NCBI RefSeq assembly: GCF_001949145.1
Contig: NW_019091449.1
Location: 812,689 to 876,688 of the forward strand
Direction: 5' to 3'
DNA from: Acanthaster planci
Lineage: Eukaryota > Echinodermata > Asteroidea > Valvatida > Acanthasteridae
Length of the DNA: 64,000 bases
Under the pieces are notes generated by a model. It saw nothing but the letters and a program-made list of their open reading frames with translations, was not told the DNA's origin and did no database searches. Position 1 is the first letter of the stretch. Every line of letters starts with the position of its first letter. Positions 37,301 to 52,300 of this stretch are shown here, one piece after another. The translations under genes and the position numbers were made by a program.

Positions 37301-40300
37301 AAAGAATGGTCCCACGCTGGCATGAATGCCCTTACATAGATCCGTTCTGGGAAATATGACAAGAACTCACAAAATGTAACAGTGAGCCAAGAACTGCAGG
37401 TGTGAGTAATTGAGCTTAAAGACATTGCATTCCAAGCAGTAAAGGAGGTGATCTGTAGCCATGGCATTTACATGTACCATATGTGCAGCAACAAAGTATT
37501 GATTAGACAAATACATGTACATGTACGTTGTACACAAGCACTGTACATGATATCATGTACAATCAAGTTAACCAAAAACAAAACACAATTAAAAGATACC
37601 AGTGTCTAGGGTACTGTACATGTTTCAGGCACAAACAAATACATAACCAGTATTTTTTCAAAAAAAACTCCATCCTTCGAAATCCAATACTTCAGCAGTC
37701 AGGCTCAATGTGCAACAATATGTAAACCAATGGATTCACCAGTGTTGTAGTACTCGTACTCGGTACTCGAGTACTACTCGAGTACCGTTTTCAGAGTACT
37801 CGTACTCGTACTTGTACTCAGACGTCCAAGTACTCGTACTCAAGTATCCGATTCACCAACATAATTTTTGACAGATTAGAGTCTGTTGTAGGTAAAAACA
37901 AACTCACACGTCAATGCAAGGGATGCTCTGTTTCCAACTCCACGTCACACCCATCATGAAGTTATTCCTCTGAGCACACAATCATATGCAAGAGCCTTCA
38001 AGGATTTGAAAAAATTAAAAGCATGCCAGTGCATGAACCTCTTCTATCCTTTTGGGGAAAATTTTAAACTGAGCTCAACAGACAAGATGTGCCACAGGGG
38101 CAGCATGTCACAAATGTGCAGTCTGGAGACCTCAGCAGGCTTTTGGCAACATGTACAGTATATGTATACATGTGTATGAATACACACGTACGTACATGTA
38201 CAACACTTGTCACCACGACAGCTGAGGGCCAGGATCTGAAACCAAGGGTACTTATAAAGCCATACTTATAATTACATTGCCGTTAATTAATTGACACCCT
38301 TGACTAAATCCATCTATGCACTAGAACTCTGGAATTTCCCGTCCCAACTTGATTGGAACTGTATTACCATGGGGGCAGTTGTGTCTGCCACTAACAGTAC
38401 CAACAACGGTACTGACTAAAGCCATATACATGTACACCTCATTATTAATTTAATGCCCAATATGAGGTGGCTCCTTGCTTGGCTGCCCATGGACTTTTGA
38501 GAGAACTCTGACTCTGCTTCCCCTCAGAACATGAATTTTTGAAGAACAGATACACTGTGTGTAACTGTAAGTTACTTGTACCGGTAGCTTTGGAGACTGT
38601 CAAAATCCAGTAGACTCAGCTCCATGTTTGGATTTGCATCGAATGTGAATCCATTACTTTGAAGAATCGGTCAATGTCCATGTACAGGTACTTTAGTTTC
38701 CTGAGAATTGATTTTGAACATCAGATGACTCCAGCTGAGCTCAAAGGTTGGGTTGATTCCGTGAATAACAAATGGGTATTACCGGTACATGTACCGGTAC
38801 GTGTATGTGCCAGTTTATGTTGCATACTGGTGGTAGTGTTAATGACACTGTCTGCGCGTCACAGAACATTTACATACATAAGGTACATGTACATGTACAC
38901 ACTGTACATATGAAAACTGACTTGTAACAAATTTTAGGTGGTCAACCGCTTCCTATAACATCATACACCTGCACGTACATGTGGGTGACTAAAAATGTAA
39001 ATATGTTGCAGGGTTTTTTTTTTACTTTTTGAGGGGGATATTTGAAGTCAGAACAAAATCAAGAGCTTGGATAAAACCTGGTATCACTTCCCCATACGCA
39101 GTGGTATTGCACTGCTTGAATCAAGAAAAAAAGGCATATACGTGTACATACCGGGTATATGTGTATATATGTACTGTACATTGTACATGTACATATATTT
39201 ATGTATGTTCCTGAGTTTCCCCATTCCTTCTTGAGTACGTGTATGCACGTACATGTACGTGCGTACATGTAGGTATTTGCATCATTCTGGTCACCAAAAA
39301 AACATAGGAGATCAATCAGTCCACGGCTGGTCTCATGTCCTTCACGCTATTGATGAGCTTGAACTAATTCTACAGGCATTTTGCCTACATGTACTTAAAT
39401 AGAGTTCTAGTATGATAAATACAAGTGCACTATTATGCAGCGGACAATAACATTTCCATCCAAATCCTAAAAGCCCTGGAGTCTAATGGGAAGGTTTACA
39501 GCAAAAAAAAAGCCTTGTTAACAGTTTAATCCTAAAGGGTGTCAAAAAATCTCAAATTATAGGCTGTGTAACAACAGAAGAATGAACGGCTAAATGATGC
39601 ACCATCGGACATCATCATCCATCATAATGTCCCGCAGACATACATTCTGCGCAATGAGAGAGAGGCTCAACTTCTATGGGATGAAGCATGGCCCTTAAAG
39701 TGCAGGCAAATCTCTCGGGTCATTGTCCCCTGTCCCTCCCTTCCCCTGGTCTGAACTGACTTTCAAATTGACCAGGGGGAAAAGTCATCTCTTTCCCTTC
39801 CTGAAATGCATGTACATGTACATCCTCCTATCATTCTTCAAAACAAAATGAAATCACTTGATACTGGCCAAAGTGAATACAGTATCTTACTGTTGAATAG
39901 TGTTTGGAGTTATGATAATAATTTTCCACTGATGGAAAGAAAAATTTGTTTGAATAGTCTAGACAAACCATCTGTCATGGCTGGTGAGCAGTAATCGATC
40001 ACCGTTTAATTGATGCGGACGGCACAAAGAAAAGTTGTCTCTGGGAAAAATAAGATCAAGTAGCCCTTGGGAGTGACGGGTGCAGGGTGGGGGGAAATTC
40101 TAGAAAGAGAAACAGTGGTCACAAGTGGCTTGCCCATCCATATCTCGTCCTGGGGCAATATTACTTTGCATTCTGGCAATGCAAGGATCCTGCTCCTCGT
40201 CCATTAGAAGATGGAATTGAGATCTTTTCTGAGCGATAAAGCATGTGGCGAGTTGCACCAATAACGGAAGGCAGCTGGAGGGAACTCGTGACAACAATAC

Positions 40301-43300
40301 GTGGCATATCCTGCTCACGCTCAGTGACAAGAGGGCAGCAAATCGATGCAGAAAGAGGGGGTAGAGCCACAGACCATGTCAACTTGCACTGAATCGAATT
40401 GTATCGGGCAGACAGTAATTTCATAGTTTGGACGAGAGTTCCTCAGGCAAGCCAATCAAATTACTACTACACTACAGAATACCGGAGAGGAACTGCACTT
40501 TCATACCAGTACAGCCCCGTCACCAAATTCTTTACTGTTGACGTACTTTTCAAGCACACGTGAAAGAGTGCAAGCTTTAAAGAACACACTGGTGGACTCT
40601 GAGTGTATTGCAGGACACACCTGAATTCTCATGAAAGTACAGGTGCAGTACCTGTACCCCATCCCCACCTCCATGTACAATTTTGTACATCATGTCAATT
40701 TATGTACAACATTGTGCATGCGGGAATGTGTGGTAACGTACATGTATGTATGCAAGTTGTGACATAATCATACGCGTACAGGTGAAGAAAAAAAAGCTTG
40801 TCCACGTTTTGAATTCAAATTTAGTGCCTGACTTTCTAACTGCCCCAATGTTGAAGCTGCCGTAGAAGATCAAGTGCATTGCTCACCATACGGTGCATGT
40901 GGAGTTTAGCCAAAGAAAAAAAAATTGCTGAGAATCGTACAATTGGTTTTTTTCACTGACTAACGGTACATACCGTACACACATAACGTAACAACATAAT
41001 CAAATTAATTTAAGAAGCGCTGTCGGGGGGGGGATTCTAGTCGAAGCCCTTCTCCCTCCCCCAGACAGATCCTGGCTGCACCTCTGATCGGACGACCCCA
41101 CAAGACCTCCAGGTCGGAATTCAATTAAGTCACAAATGATTCAAATGAACTGCAACAAAAGCATTCTTTTGTCGCTATTCAACCAAGTTTGTGACTGGTG
41201 GTCTTATGATGAATGACCTTATGATGGTCTTGACAATGACACTGCTGCAAGTATTCTTCTTTCCAAGCAGAGCCATGCAAGAGAGCTAGAACGACTACAT
41301 GTACACATTACTCATGTCATTATCAGAAAGGTCACCACATACCATAATAATAATGTTGCCGTCCTTGCTGTCCCAACCCTTCTGTAAAATCTATTTCGCT
41401 GTCAGCATCCGTAACAACAGAATTCGTTCACAATACAGGTGCTTACATGTAGCTGTAGGCAGTATAAACATTCTGCTTGCCTCATTTCACAAAAGCATTC
41501 AATTTCTAATGACTGCAAGTAAACCCAGATGCAGGTTCCTGTGTAACCATCATCACAAAAAGTGGATAGCTTGTGTAAACAAGGTGGAATTGATCTGCGG
41601 CAAAGAAAAATCGGGAATCCTCCTTTGATACGACAGGAAATTGGTTGTTGGCTGCTCCTTTATTGGTCTTTGTTGTCGGGTCCGTTAATCCACTAGACTC
41701 AGGGACAATTTGGCAACAATTTTTAACAGATCTTTTCAGTGTTTTGCCACATATTTTTACAGCAGCAGTCACGGCATATGTGTTTGCTTGCTTTTTGAGA
41801 CCTCTTTTCAATCAAACCCGGTCTCTGGTTTTGGGTTCACTTGTCTGGATCACCTCCAGACTTTCAAGCTAACCCGGTACAACGTTCTGAACAAGAGTAC
41901 CAGAATGGTGCAGCTTTGCAATGTCATAAATAGATATGTACACGTTTCAATTTATTTTGTCCAATTCATTTACAGTTATTGCAATAAAAACAATACAGTA
42001 TAAACAAACCAAAGCAGAACGAAAAAAACTTTGGATGTACATACATAGATGGATAGTATGGAACCTGGTACCTTGTAAAATAAAACATTGATACCCAGTC
42101 ACTAGTAATAGGAATCTACACCAAAAGTTGATGAAAATAGAAATTTTGAAAGGGTAACATCCCTCTAAAAATGCCCCTTAAAAACCTTTGAACATCAAAA
42201 CATTTTGAAAATTGCTACTCCTTGTGTCTCTGCACTGTCCATACTAAATTAGAGTAAGAAAATTAACAATTCCAACTGCATACGGTACATGTACCGTACT
42301 AGTACATAAATGTACAGGGTTTTTTATATCTCAATAAAAAACTTTGAAGCTCGCTTTACTGTTTGACATGCATGTATCACTCATATTTTTATTAGATGTT
42401 TGTTACAAGCACCCAGTCCAATAATTTGGAAGTGGTTCCTCAACTTTCTGCACGAATGGTTCCAATGCACAACCCTACGGTAGAATCCTAGATATGGTAA
42501 GATCTCAAAGAAATAAAAGAGACGCATGTATAGATCTGCACGCGTCCAAGAGAACATTCTCCAAGGTGTCCATTCTATCCGTAGGCTGCCTACATTGCAG
42601 CATTCTATGAATTAAAACAACATTAGAGCCACATATTTAATTATTGGTGACACATTTGAGCTGGCTGGCTATTTAGTCTCCTTCCCCACCATAATGTCAT
42701 TACTGGCGACAGCAATTGCTGGGGAAATTGTGCATTCATAATTGTATAAACCTCCCCTGGGTCAATATTTGCCATCAATGTAATTGGGCCGGTGGTCCTG
42801 CCCTTGGGACAAAATGAACTTCTAGTCATTTACCACAGAGCCCTGGGGACGGCTGTCAGGGCTGTAACCTTGAGGACATATTAAGCTGTGCTGATGGGTT
42901 GTTGGGCTAATCAGAAACCTACATGTATTCGCCCAACCTCCTTTGCAGCTGTCTGAGGGAGGTAGATTTCCCACTCCTGTAAGCCAATCACCAAAGGTTG
43001 TGGTTGATGTGCCTGACCCTGTTGACTCACTCCCTTCTTTCTGTAAACATTAACAAGCTAAATTAAAACAGACTCCTGTTTTAATTCTAGTGTCCATGTC
43101 ACCAGTACATGTAGTACGGTACATGTACTGTACCTTGACTTTCAAATTGAAAACCTTGTCCACCGAGAACCGTTTTGAATGCGCCTACGGTACTGTGCAT
43201 GTACCCCACGCAAACCAGTCAAAAATCAGCTACTCCATGATGAACCTAACATGCACAGGGTTGATATGCATATAAATAAGTTAATGTACCGTACAAGGGC

Positions 43301-46300
43301 CGATGACTGCATCGACTACAGATTCGAGGAGCATGATGTAAATGTGGCTTGCTTTGGCCTGCTGGGTGTTGACTGCTAAGAGTACACGCATACTGAACCT
43401 TTCCAGCACATCTTGTGTACACCACTAATGTTTTTCCTTTTTTTTTTAACTTTTTTGACTTGACAAGTGTTCTCTACACTGAAAAAAAGTCAGAGTACCC
43501 AAGACACTGGAGGCAAAAAGCCCTCCCTTCCTCATAGGCACAAAGGCTGTGACTTGTTCCACGTGACACAAATTAAATCATGGCAGCACATCAAGTTACC
43601 GTTCTCAAACAAGTGCAGGTTTTGTGTCCCCTAGCTGCACCGTGGGCTGCACTTGAGTGACTACAGCTTGGTAAAACACAAGCCAGCAGCAAAGTGGAAT
43701 GCACTCTTTTCCACAACCCACATCCTACCTTCTTGTTTCTTCCTACATAAAGCCTCATAAGAGCCAGGTACTCATACAATGTACACAAAGTACACATACA
43801 TACATACAAGTACATGTACACTTCTTCACAAGCACTTCCACCTTCTTAAACATTCTCACTAAGACCCTTTCTGATTCCTTCTAAGTCCTCTCCTTGCCAG
43901 GAAACCTGGTCCAACAGCCATTCTGTGTACTTTTACTCTCAAGGAATATCAGGCCAACTATAATTTATAGAGCTACTATGGCTGGAATGAACCTTCCCCA
44001 GTCCTGCAAATCCTCTAAAACCTCCAAGTGGATTTAAAAAAAAAAGTGTGCATGTCCATGTACCGGTAGTGTATCTAGGGAGGCTTTTATAGCTACTGTA
44101 TCAGTTTTCATACCATGCTGAAAAACCGTTTTCATGCAGCTGTCCAACACTGGATTCAGGGAGTAAGTCCCTGGATGAGATTTGATCAAATTTCAAGTAG
44201 GCTGTGATATTTTCTTACATATACTGTACATGATAAACTCATCATCTTTCGCTCTCTGGATAAACCAGGAAATAAATCCAAGCCTTTGCAATGTGCAGGA
44301 TTCTGCACTTTTAAGCTTCCCATAACCATTATTCAACCATGTATTCAAAAGTATAGTACATGTACATGTATTTATAAGCATGAACTCAAATCAAATCACA
44401 GAAATCAAGTCCATACAAACAAAGCACAAAAATTACGATTATTTTTTTTGTTTGTATTTATACCAAAGCCAAGAATGAAGTTATTCTATTCACATTAGGT
44501 GAACTTGCATTACATAATTTATTATCCAACATGTATGATCAATGGAATTTAAAGGATCAAGTGTAGTTTATTGAATTTCTCCGAAGTGGCATCATGGTTC
44601 GTTTTGGGAGGTTTGGGGTTGGTTTGCTTTGCGGGAGGGGAGTGTGTACACTTTGCAAATACGTGTAGGTATGTCTGTTGGTACGTTGGTTTGTACGCAT
44701 GTGTCTAGTATCTAGTGTTCTTTTTGGTTTTGTATGTCATTTTGATCCTTTAATTGTTGGATAAAATTATGGTGTTTTATCAATCAATTTTATATAAACT
44801 TTTTATTTGATGTGTATATCTATATTTTACTGTTCTGTTTTTGATAGTTCATTGTAACTTTTATAGTGTTAATGTAATAATTGTAAATCAAACTGAAATT
44901 CAGCCTTTGGCTGCGAGAGTTTGGTTAATAAACCATGAAGAATAATAATAATCATTATCATGTCTTGCAAAACACAGAACTTCCTTTGGAGGATTTCCCT
45001 TTTCAAAGCTGGGACTTTAGGAGTTAATCTCCTGATGATTGAGCAGGAATTATTGGTGCTTAAATCTGTGATAAAAGAAATCTAGTTACCAAACTCACAC
45101 TTTGGGCTCCCAACAGTGACTCATCCATTTTGGGTTTCAAAATGCAATCTCCACAAGGATTGCTTGCCAGGTTTCATTAGGCCCCTGGATGGAGAAAGAT
45201 ACAAAAGTGGCAAGCCGCAAAAAAAGGGCGAAAAAATGAAACGGCACTGACCGGGATGCATTCCATTGAAGTCAACCGCAGTGGCGGTGACTCAGATGTT
45301 GGGGGGGGGGGCTGGCCACAATAAAGCAAGATTGCAAATGGAAACTAATGTGGTTTAAACAAGCACTTCAATGCGGGGTGAAGGAATGGTTGCTAAACAA
45401 TGCCATCAACTGAATTTACAGCAGCGTATTGGCAACAGGTCTCTGTTTTGTATTACACATGTAACTATGGGTACTGTAAATGGACGGTATTTATGGTACT
45501 TGTACATGTAGATAAATGAAGAACCTTTGAGATGACTTGGTCCTCCTGACACTATAAGGCACTGCAGGAGCAGTGGATCTTGGCAGAGTGTTTTGGAGGT
45601 GTTCAAATGCACGATGAAGCAGTGAGAACATGAATACACTGACTATTCCTATTGGCTGTGTGCACATACTACAGAGGGCAGTCTGTAGAATATGGTTGCC
45701 TTTGAAGGGCGAAGGCCAGTAAATAAGCTGCCACAGCCCAAAGTGATAAATACATGTACCTGAACTTCAAACAATCAGAAAAATCATTTCCAAGTTTCTC
45801 AGGTGTTTGAGACACACATCAAATTAAAGCCCATTATATGATTTTTCATTTTCTTTTCAAATTTCCATTCATTAACCAATGACTTTTGAAGATTTTTTTC
45901 TACATGTACATTGTACAGTAGGTTACCCCTGCATGTACATGTACAGTATGTATGAATCGTTACATATGTATTAGGGACATGTAAGACTCACGCAGGCATG
46001 TCGGGGAAGAAAAGCCTGTGACACTGTTTACCTCAAGGCTAAAACAACAGCATGTCTCAGAATTTCAACAAGGTATTTTGTACATGTCCCACCAGTAGCT
46101 GAACTGCATGTACACGTATGTCAAATCAAAAAGGCTGGAAAAAATTGTGCAAAGGGTGCTGAGGGCCTAAAGGTAACTTTTGATACCAAATAACATTTAG
46201 TCAACAACATTTCATAAAGTGACAACACAGTGTTGAAATAACGCGGGGGGGAGGGGAGGATTTCGACACTGTATCGGAGAAAGCTGTAGGCAAGGGGGAC

Positions 46301-49300
46301 AGCATGTGAATGCCAAAAGTCAGCCAACTGGCACAGGTCGTCCGAAGGGACTGCTTGCTGTGCTGTGTCGCAGTTTTGCTCTGGGGAGGCAACAGGGAGG
46401 GGGATTATAAAGCGTTGGTGATTTCAACCTGTGAAACAAGAATTACCAAGCTCCAGATCACATCTGGGGAGGCAGCGAGCAATGGTGAGAAAGCGTATTG
46501 AACACACAGTTGCGGGTGCAAATCCACCTTCGGGCAATCTAAATGCTAATGCCAATCATTTGCTGCAGAAAACCAGGATCTTAAAATGTCATCAGCCTCA
46601 GCTCCCCAGAACAAGTACATGTAAGTATTAACCACTTTGTGCCGGGATGCCTGGAACTGGAGACGTTGGCTTTATATCCAAAGCCCTGGTGCCCGAAATC
46701 GGACAAAGGAGTTTGGCCTTGTAACAAAAGACCGTACTCGGAACAAAAGACAGGGCTGCTGGGAATCGCCAACATTTTTTTTAGTTGTCAATAGCGGAGG
46801 TAATCCGTCATTGATTTGAATGATTATACCACTGTTTGTGGCATTCGGCGCACGCGGATTACCAACGGGAACAAAAGTGCTCCAGGGGTGACCAATACAA
46901 TACTGCCGTACATTAATTTGGTCCGCATTTGAAGAGACGCCAGCACACTGGGCCAGTTTTGGGAACAAAAGAATATTACGTAACACTGCACTATCTGGGC
47001 TCTCTTTACAAGGCGGCAGGCCTGCTGAGAATACTCAGGTGTCAAGAGATGTTGTCTGTCATATTTGAGTAGCCACCAGACAGTCATTCACGTGGGTGTA
47101 AACGTCCAGTAAATGAAGTGTTGAAGAATTCTGAAAACAAAAAATCTTGAAAATCCCCTGGGAATACATCATGCAACTTCAAACCAAACCCGGCAGCATT
47201 TGGTTAACATATACCTACCTTCCATGTAAGAGACCTGCTTTCAACTACATGTAGTTCATTTTTATATTTACATTTAAAGGTGCTGCAATCTAACTGCCCA
47301 AACCACTCCGTTTTCACATTACTAAGACTTGCTTGATCTACATCTTACACCCTTAATACCAGAGGGTGAAGTCTGGAACAAGTTTTCCAAGAGGTACGAT
47401 GTACATTAACTACAATGTATGGGAGACTGATAAATACAACACATGTATGTACAAGTATAGCGATACCACTCCATGTATATTATGTATAATGAAATGAAAT
47501 ATTCATTGACATTCTTTTAGCTTTCTAGAACACTGAACAGCATCGCACACTTTCCTACCATAAGTAAGGCTCATCAATTTTCTTGAGTTTATTCAATCCT
47601 TTGGCAAAGAAACCACTCTGACAGCAATTAGCAGTTGGCTAATTACATTTCAAACCAAACTCCATGGGAGAAAATTGAAAAGTAATTTTCTCAACTGACA
47701 ATACCTTTAATTGCATGTTCAGCTAGAGTTGGTGTGTGCACATCAGTTGGTTAAGAGGGGGAAAATGTGGATGCAATGCAACCAGTATCACGGCACTCGT
47801 GATCTATTCGCCCTTAACATCAACTGACACTGATTGAATGCTTTCTCAGCACAGCTTGAGAATTCATTACCAAAGAGGGCCTCAGCATCAGTTTTACAAG
47901 AGGCAAACTGAATAAGAACTGAACTTATTAGCTGGTTGTTGAAGATACAGTGAGTAAATGAATCTACACATGTACCCAGTCTGAGGGAAAACATGGTGTA
48001 ATGTTAAAGTATGGCATCTGCTGTCCATGTAGTCCAGTTTTTTTTGGGGGGGGTGTTTTGTTTTCTGTTAAATGTGTGAAAGTATGTAAATAATCCTTAA
48101 CAAATTTACACATGTGTACAAGTGCATACATGTGCATGGGTAGGCATTCACTGTGTTTAGGGAACAAGTTCTTTAGTTAGGGAAATTTGAAAATGTTGAG
48201 TGAATGTCCCCACAACTACGGTGTGAGAGTTTATGTGCATGTATGCACTTGTACCGTATACGGTAGTGTGCATATATACACAACTGTAAATGAGCTTTTC
48301 TATTACAAATACATGTACATGTAAGCATTTTTCAACGCATTTTTGCATTTGTTTCTGTGTATGCCCATGTACCGGGTACACATAATATATACATTATATC
48401 ATGCTTACCGGTATATACAGGTAATGTTGTATGATGAATGTACTGATACTTATGATCCAACTCTTCTGTATGGCTTCTGTGATATAAAGCCTTAGTCCCT
48501 AGGTGACTTTCATTCGATTTGATTTCATCAGTACCCAAGAATGGAAGAGAATGAAAAGAACCTGCAGCAGTCTTAGTTCCCTGATCTGAGCAAATCCTCC
48601 ACTGCCCATCCTCTGGAAAACAAAAAAGTCAAGATGCCTGCTACTGTCAGTACATGACAAGGGTCTACAGGGATGGCTCTCACACATCCAGGTGATGATT
48701 GGAGGCAGATTGTGGGAGGGTTTATTTTACAATTCCCCAAAGGAAAGATCTGTAACGGCTTTTGGGTTTCCATTACACGGAGGCAGTGCCAACCTCATGC
48801 ACTGCCGCCGCGATGGGTTTGTTTGCTTTCATCCAAGCAAGCAGACAGGGCAATTTCCCCATTTTTGTCACGTTGGCGCTCACGTCATAGTTTTGATATT
48901 TATAAACAATGTGTGCTAGCGGAGACAAAGCATCACACTTCATCTTCAAATCATGTATACTGCAGAAAGGTCAAGCAATATTGTATGGCTTCTCCAGTCT
49001 TGTATTATTAACACTGAATGTGAGAGCAAATGACAGCAAATTAAATGGGCCAAAGTTTATTGAAATAAAGTTCAGATTTCCTGAATAAACTGTAAGATGG
49101 CGACACAGAATTTACATGTCCATATGCAGGAGTAACTTGCTACCAGACTATGTGCATGTACATGTACAGTGTACAATGTACATGTACATTTACAACTACG
49201 GCTAGATCCCAATACATGTACATGTACCGTACATGTAGGACCCAAAGCTCATAAAATTCATGTACCAGTACATATTTATGTACATGAAATGCCAAGAAAC

Positions 49301-52300
49301 GTAATTTTCATGATGTACATGTGTAGGATTAAGAAGTATTCAAGTTTGTCACAGTGTAACTGTAGAACTAATCATTTTAATTTTTAAGCGTGTATCATTT
49401 GTTCCCTTTTTTATCTCCTTGTAACCTGTGTAATAAATGGAATGGTCCAAAAAGTTTTTATCCAATCATGTGTCAAATTGTTTGCCGCGTAAATGTCTCA
49501 GCCACTCATGATTTTGGAGTACTCGAGCAGAAAAACGCCATCCCGTCTTAAGCAAGAACGCTTTGTGAACAGGCCACGGTAGTTAAAGAACAAGGGGGTC
49601 CTGATTGCCGAACAATATATCCACCCGGGTAAGCTTTAGTGTATGTTTGCGCCTGCGGTTTTTCATTGTGGTGTATTATAAGAGTGAGAAGGTAGCTTGC
49701 TGAGATAGAGAGAACGAGAGTGAGAAGACATTTTGGACTTGGCAAAGTGAAGATTGACAGAAATCCTCTGAGCATGTTTGAGACCGGCTTTGAGACCGAC
49801 TGTAAAGACAGAAATCTTGATTAAGAAAGGTCTTGGGTCAGTTCTAGATACTGGATAGGCTACTTTGTCCCAGTACCAGAATTCAGCAAACTAGGCCGAA
49901 TTACCAGACCCAGACCATAAAATTGTCGCCCTGGTCGTCTTGGCACACGCCAGCAACAGTCCATCTCACAAGTATCGGCTAAGCTTGATTACCGGAAGTG
50001 TTTAGTAAATGACTATTTTCAGTGTGGCATGTATAAACTACACCTTTGATAAATTTATTATGACATTCTAATTGGTTGTGGTATTTTGTGTTGATGATTG
50101 AATCGAGTTGCAGCATTTCATGATTATCGATTCTTAGATGACAAAACTGAACGAAGTCAAAAGTTTCAAGTCTGAAGTGGTCAAGGAAAAGACCAGCAAA
50201 TTGATTTAGAGTAGAGATTTGAGTCAAAAGTAAGTTGAAAAGTAAAGCATAGAAATTAATTTGTTGATTGTAATGTACGATGAGAGAATTCAAAAGGTTT
50301 ATGTTATGCCTTTTAGGTGGCCTTCCATAATTACGAAGTCGGATCTATGGACCAACTGGAGAGGCAGAACCTGAGATCGAGCAGTTTGACAAGACCAGAG
50401 AACTGGGTTTACTGCTACCGCATCTGAGTTACTTGACCCATGAGTTGCTCACAGCAAGACAAACCTTGGAGACACCATTGGACTGTGACACTGCCACATC
50501 TTAATCGTTGGTTGGAATTTTTTTTTTTTAATATAACGGTATAAAGACTTTACCGGTATGTAGTGGAGTATAGCTGCTTTACAAACTGTTCTACTTACAA
50601 ATTGGAAAGAAGAAAGTAATGTGACTTTGAGATATGATAAACCAGATTTCAGCTTTTTTTTTAAGGAAAGAGTCACTATTGATAAAGAATTGTACATAAA
50701 GTAAAACTGGAAGTTGAATTGACATAATATAGTATTACGAAGCACTTGAATCTGTTTGGCTTTTGTTTCATTAGGTGAGTTGTGTTCCGGATCCGGGGCT
50801 GCTGTTTTTAAAGTAAAGTTAAACTTGCAAAGTTATCTAGAACTGCGACAAAGTTTAACTCAGAGTCAGTTGGATGTACATGTACGGAACATGTAAACCA
50901 CATGTACATTGTACATGTACATTAACAGTATGTGCAAGTACATTGTACAAATAACATGTACATGTATTGGGGCTTGAGTTCAGTAACTTCATTGGTCAGA
51001 AGCAGACCAAAACAGAATATGGGATAAAAAGAAAGACACCTATACCGGAACATCATCATTCCTGATCACAATTAAGGATCAGTGCATGTGGCGCGTGAGC
51101 TTACACATAGCATATATGTAGGATCATCCTAGGAAGTGCCTTAGTTGAAGCAGAGAACTACATGTACAGTACTTACCGGTACATATCCTCTGTACATCTA
51201 CAGTATCTGCATCACCTTACATCCCATAATCAACATAATCACATACACAGCACAGCAATTCCCATCATTTCTTGCAGAGTGGATTGCAACTTCAATCTTT
51301 ACACAGGCAAAATACAGCAAAAGTAATTGCTGTATGAACAATGTACACTGTGCGTTACGGTGATGAGGGATAAACATGTACATGCACATGCGTTTTTAAT
51401 CCTCACAGATGCTGGACACATTGGTCCTTCCTTGGGGACAATGCTTTTCTCAAGTGCAAAGCAGTCAGGCAGCTTCTAACCTCTGTGTAAATATGCTTGA
51501 CTCATCAAGCTCTTCATACATGTACAGGTATGCAACAAACTTCCATGTTTGCAAAATAAATTTTATCAAATCTACATGTACATGTACCTGCATGTGGCAG
51601 GATCTTACACTAAAAATGTTTATTCCACTAGGGGAAGATGCCCTGTTACTTATCAGCACAACATACTGTTACATGTACATGTACATTCCCTATGATTACA
51701 TGTACATGCACATGCACATCAGTTTTGATCTTTTATCAAGAACATATGTGAAGAGCCCAACAGGTGGCTTCCAAATTGAAATGTTACGACAATTCAACTT
51801 TGCGATGCTCTCTTGCTTGAATCTCTTCCAGAAAAAGGTCTCTTGGTGAGGGAAATAGGAGAGGATTGCTCTAGGGAGAGAAAGTATTGCTTGGCGGCAT
51901 CTGGTCTGCTGTGGCAAATTAACTCTTCCTGGTAAATTCCCTCTGTATCTTAGCACCCTCCTCAATCCTGACACATTATCACCAAAATTCACTTAGGGGG
52001 ACCCCAAAGCCTATCTCATTTTGCCAGTAAAGTAACAATAAATCAACACTTCCAACCGAATTGTTTTTTTCTCCTTCTATACGCTGCCGGTAATACACAG
52101 TAACACTTAACGTGACCAGAGAGTAAGAAATTAGCAAGGGGTTTTTCAAGTCCAAAGCTTGGCAAAGCGGTGAGGCTGATTTGAAAGTGAAGTCTGACAC
52201 GGCCTGATTAGGCTGTCAAATGCTTGTCTCCGGCAGTGCACCAGTGGCCTGTCGAGTTCTTGATGGCACGGCAACGTGCAACATGCATGCCGAGTGTGAA

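Noticed and set aside
40100-40424. Two overlapping minus-strand open frames
   Set aside because: Both frames are open at once, which fits locally higher GC rather than coding; there are no splice sites or motifs.
42640-42860. Non-repetitive, balanced-composition block that looks like a conserved noncoding element
   Set aside because: That impression is only visual; without a cross-species alignment it cannot be supported.
46300-47090. Several overlapping open frames on both strands
   Set aside because: A stop-poor stretch in many frames with no recognisable product; at most a regulatory candidate.
48673-49011. 112-codon plus-strand open frame
   Set aside because: It is antisense to other open frames, with no motif, no start context and no splice evidence.
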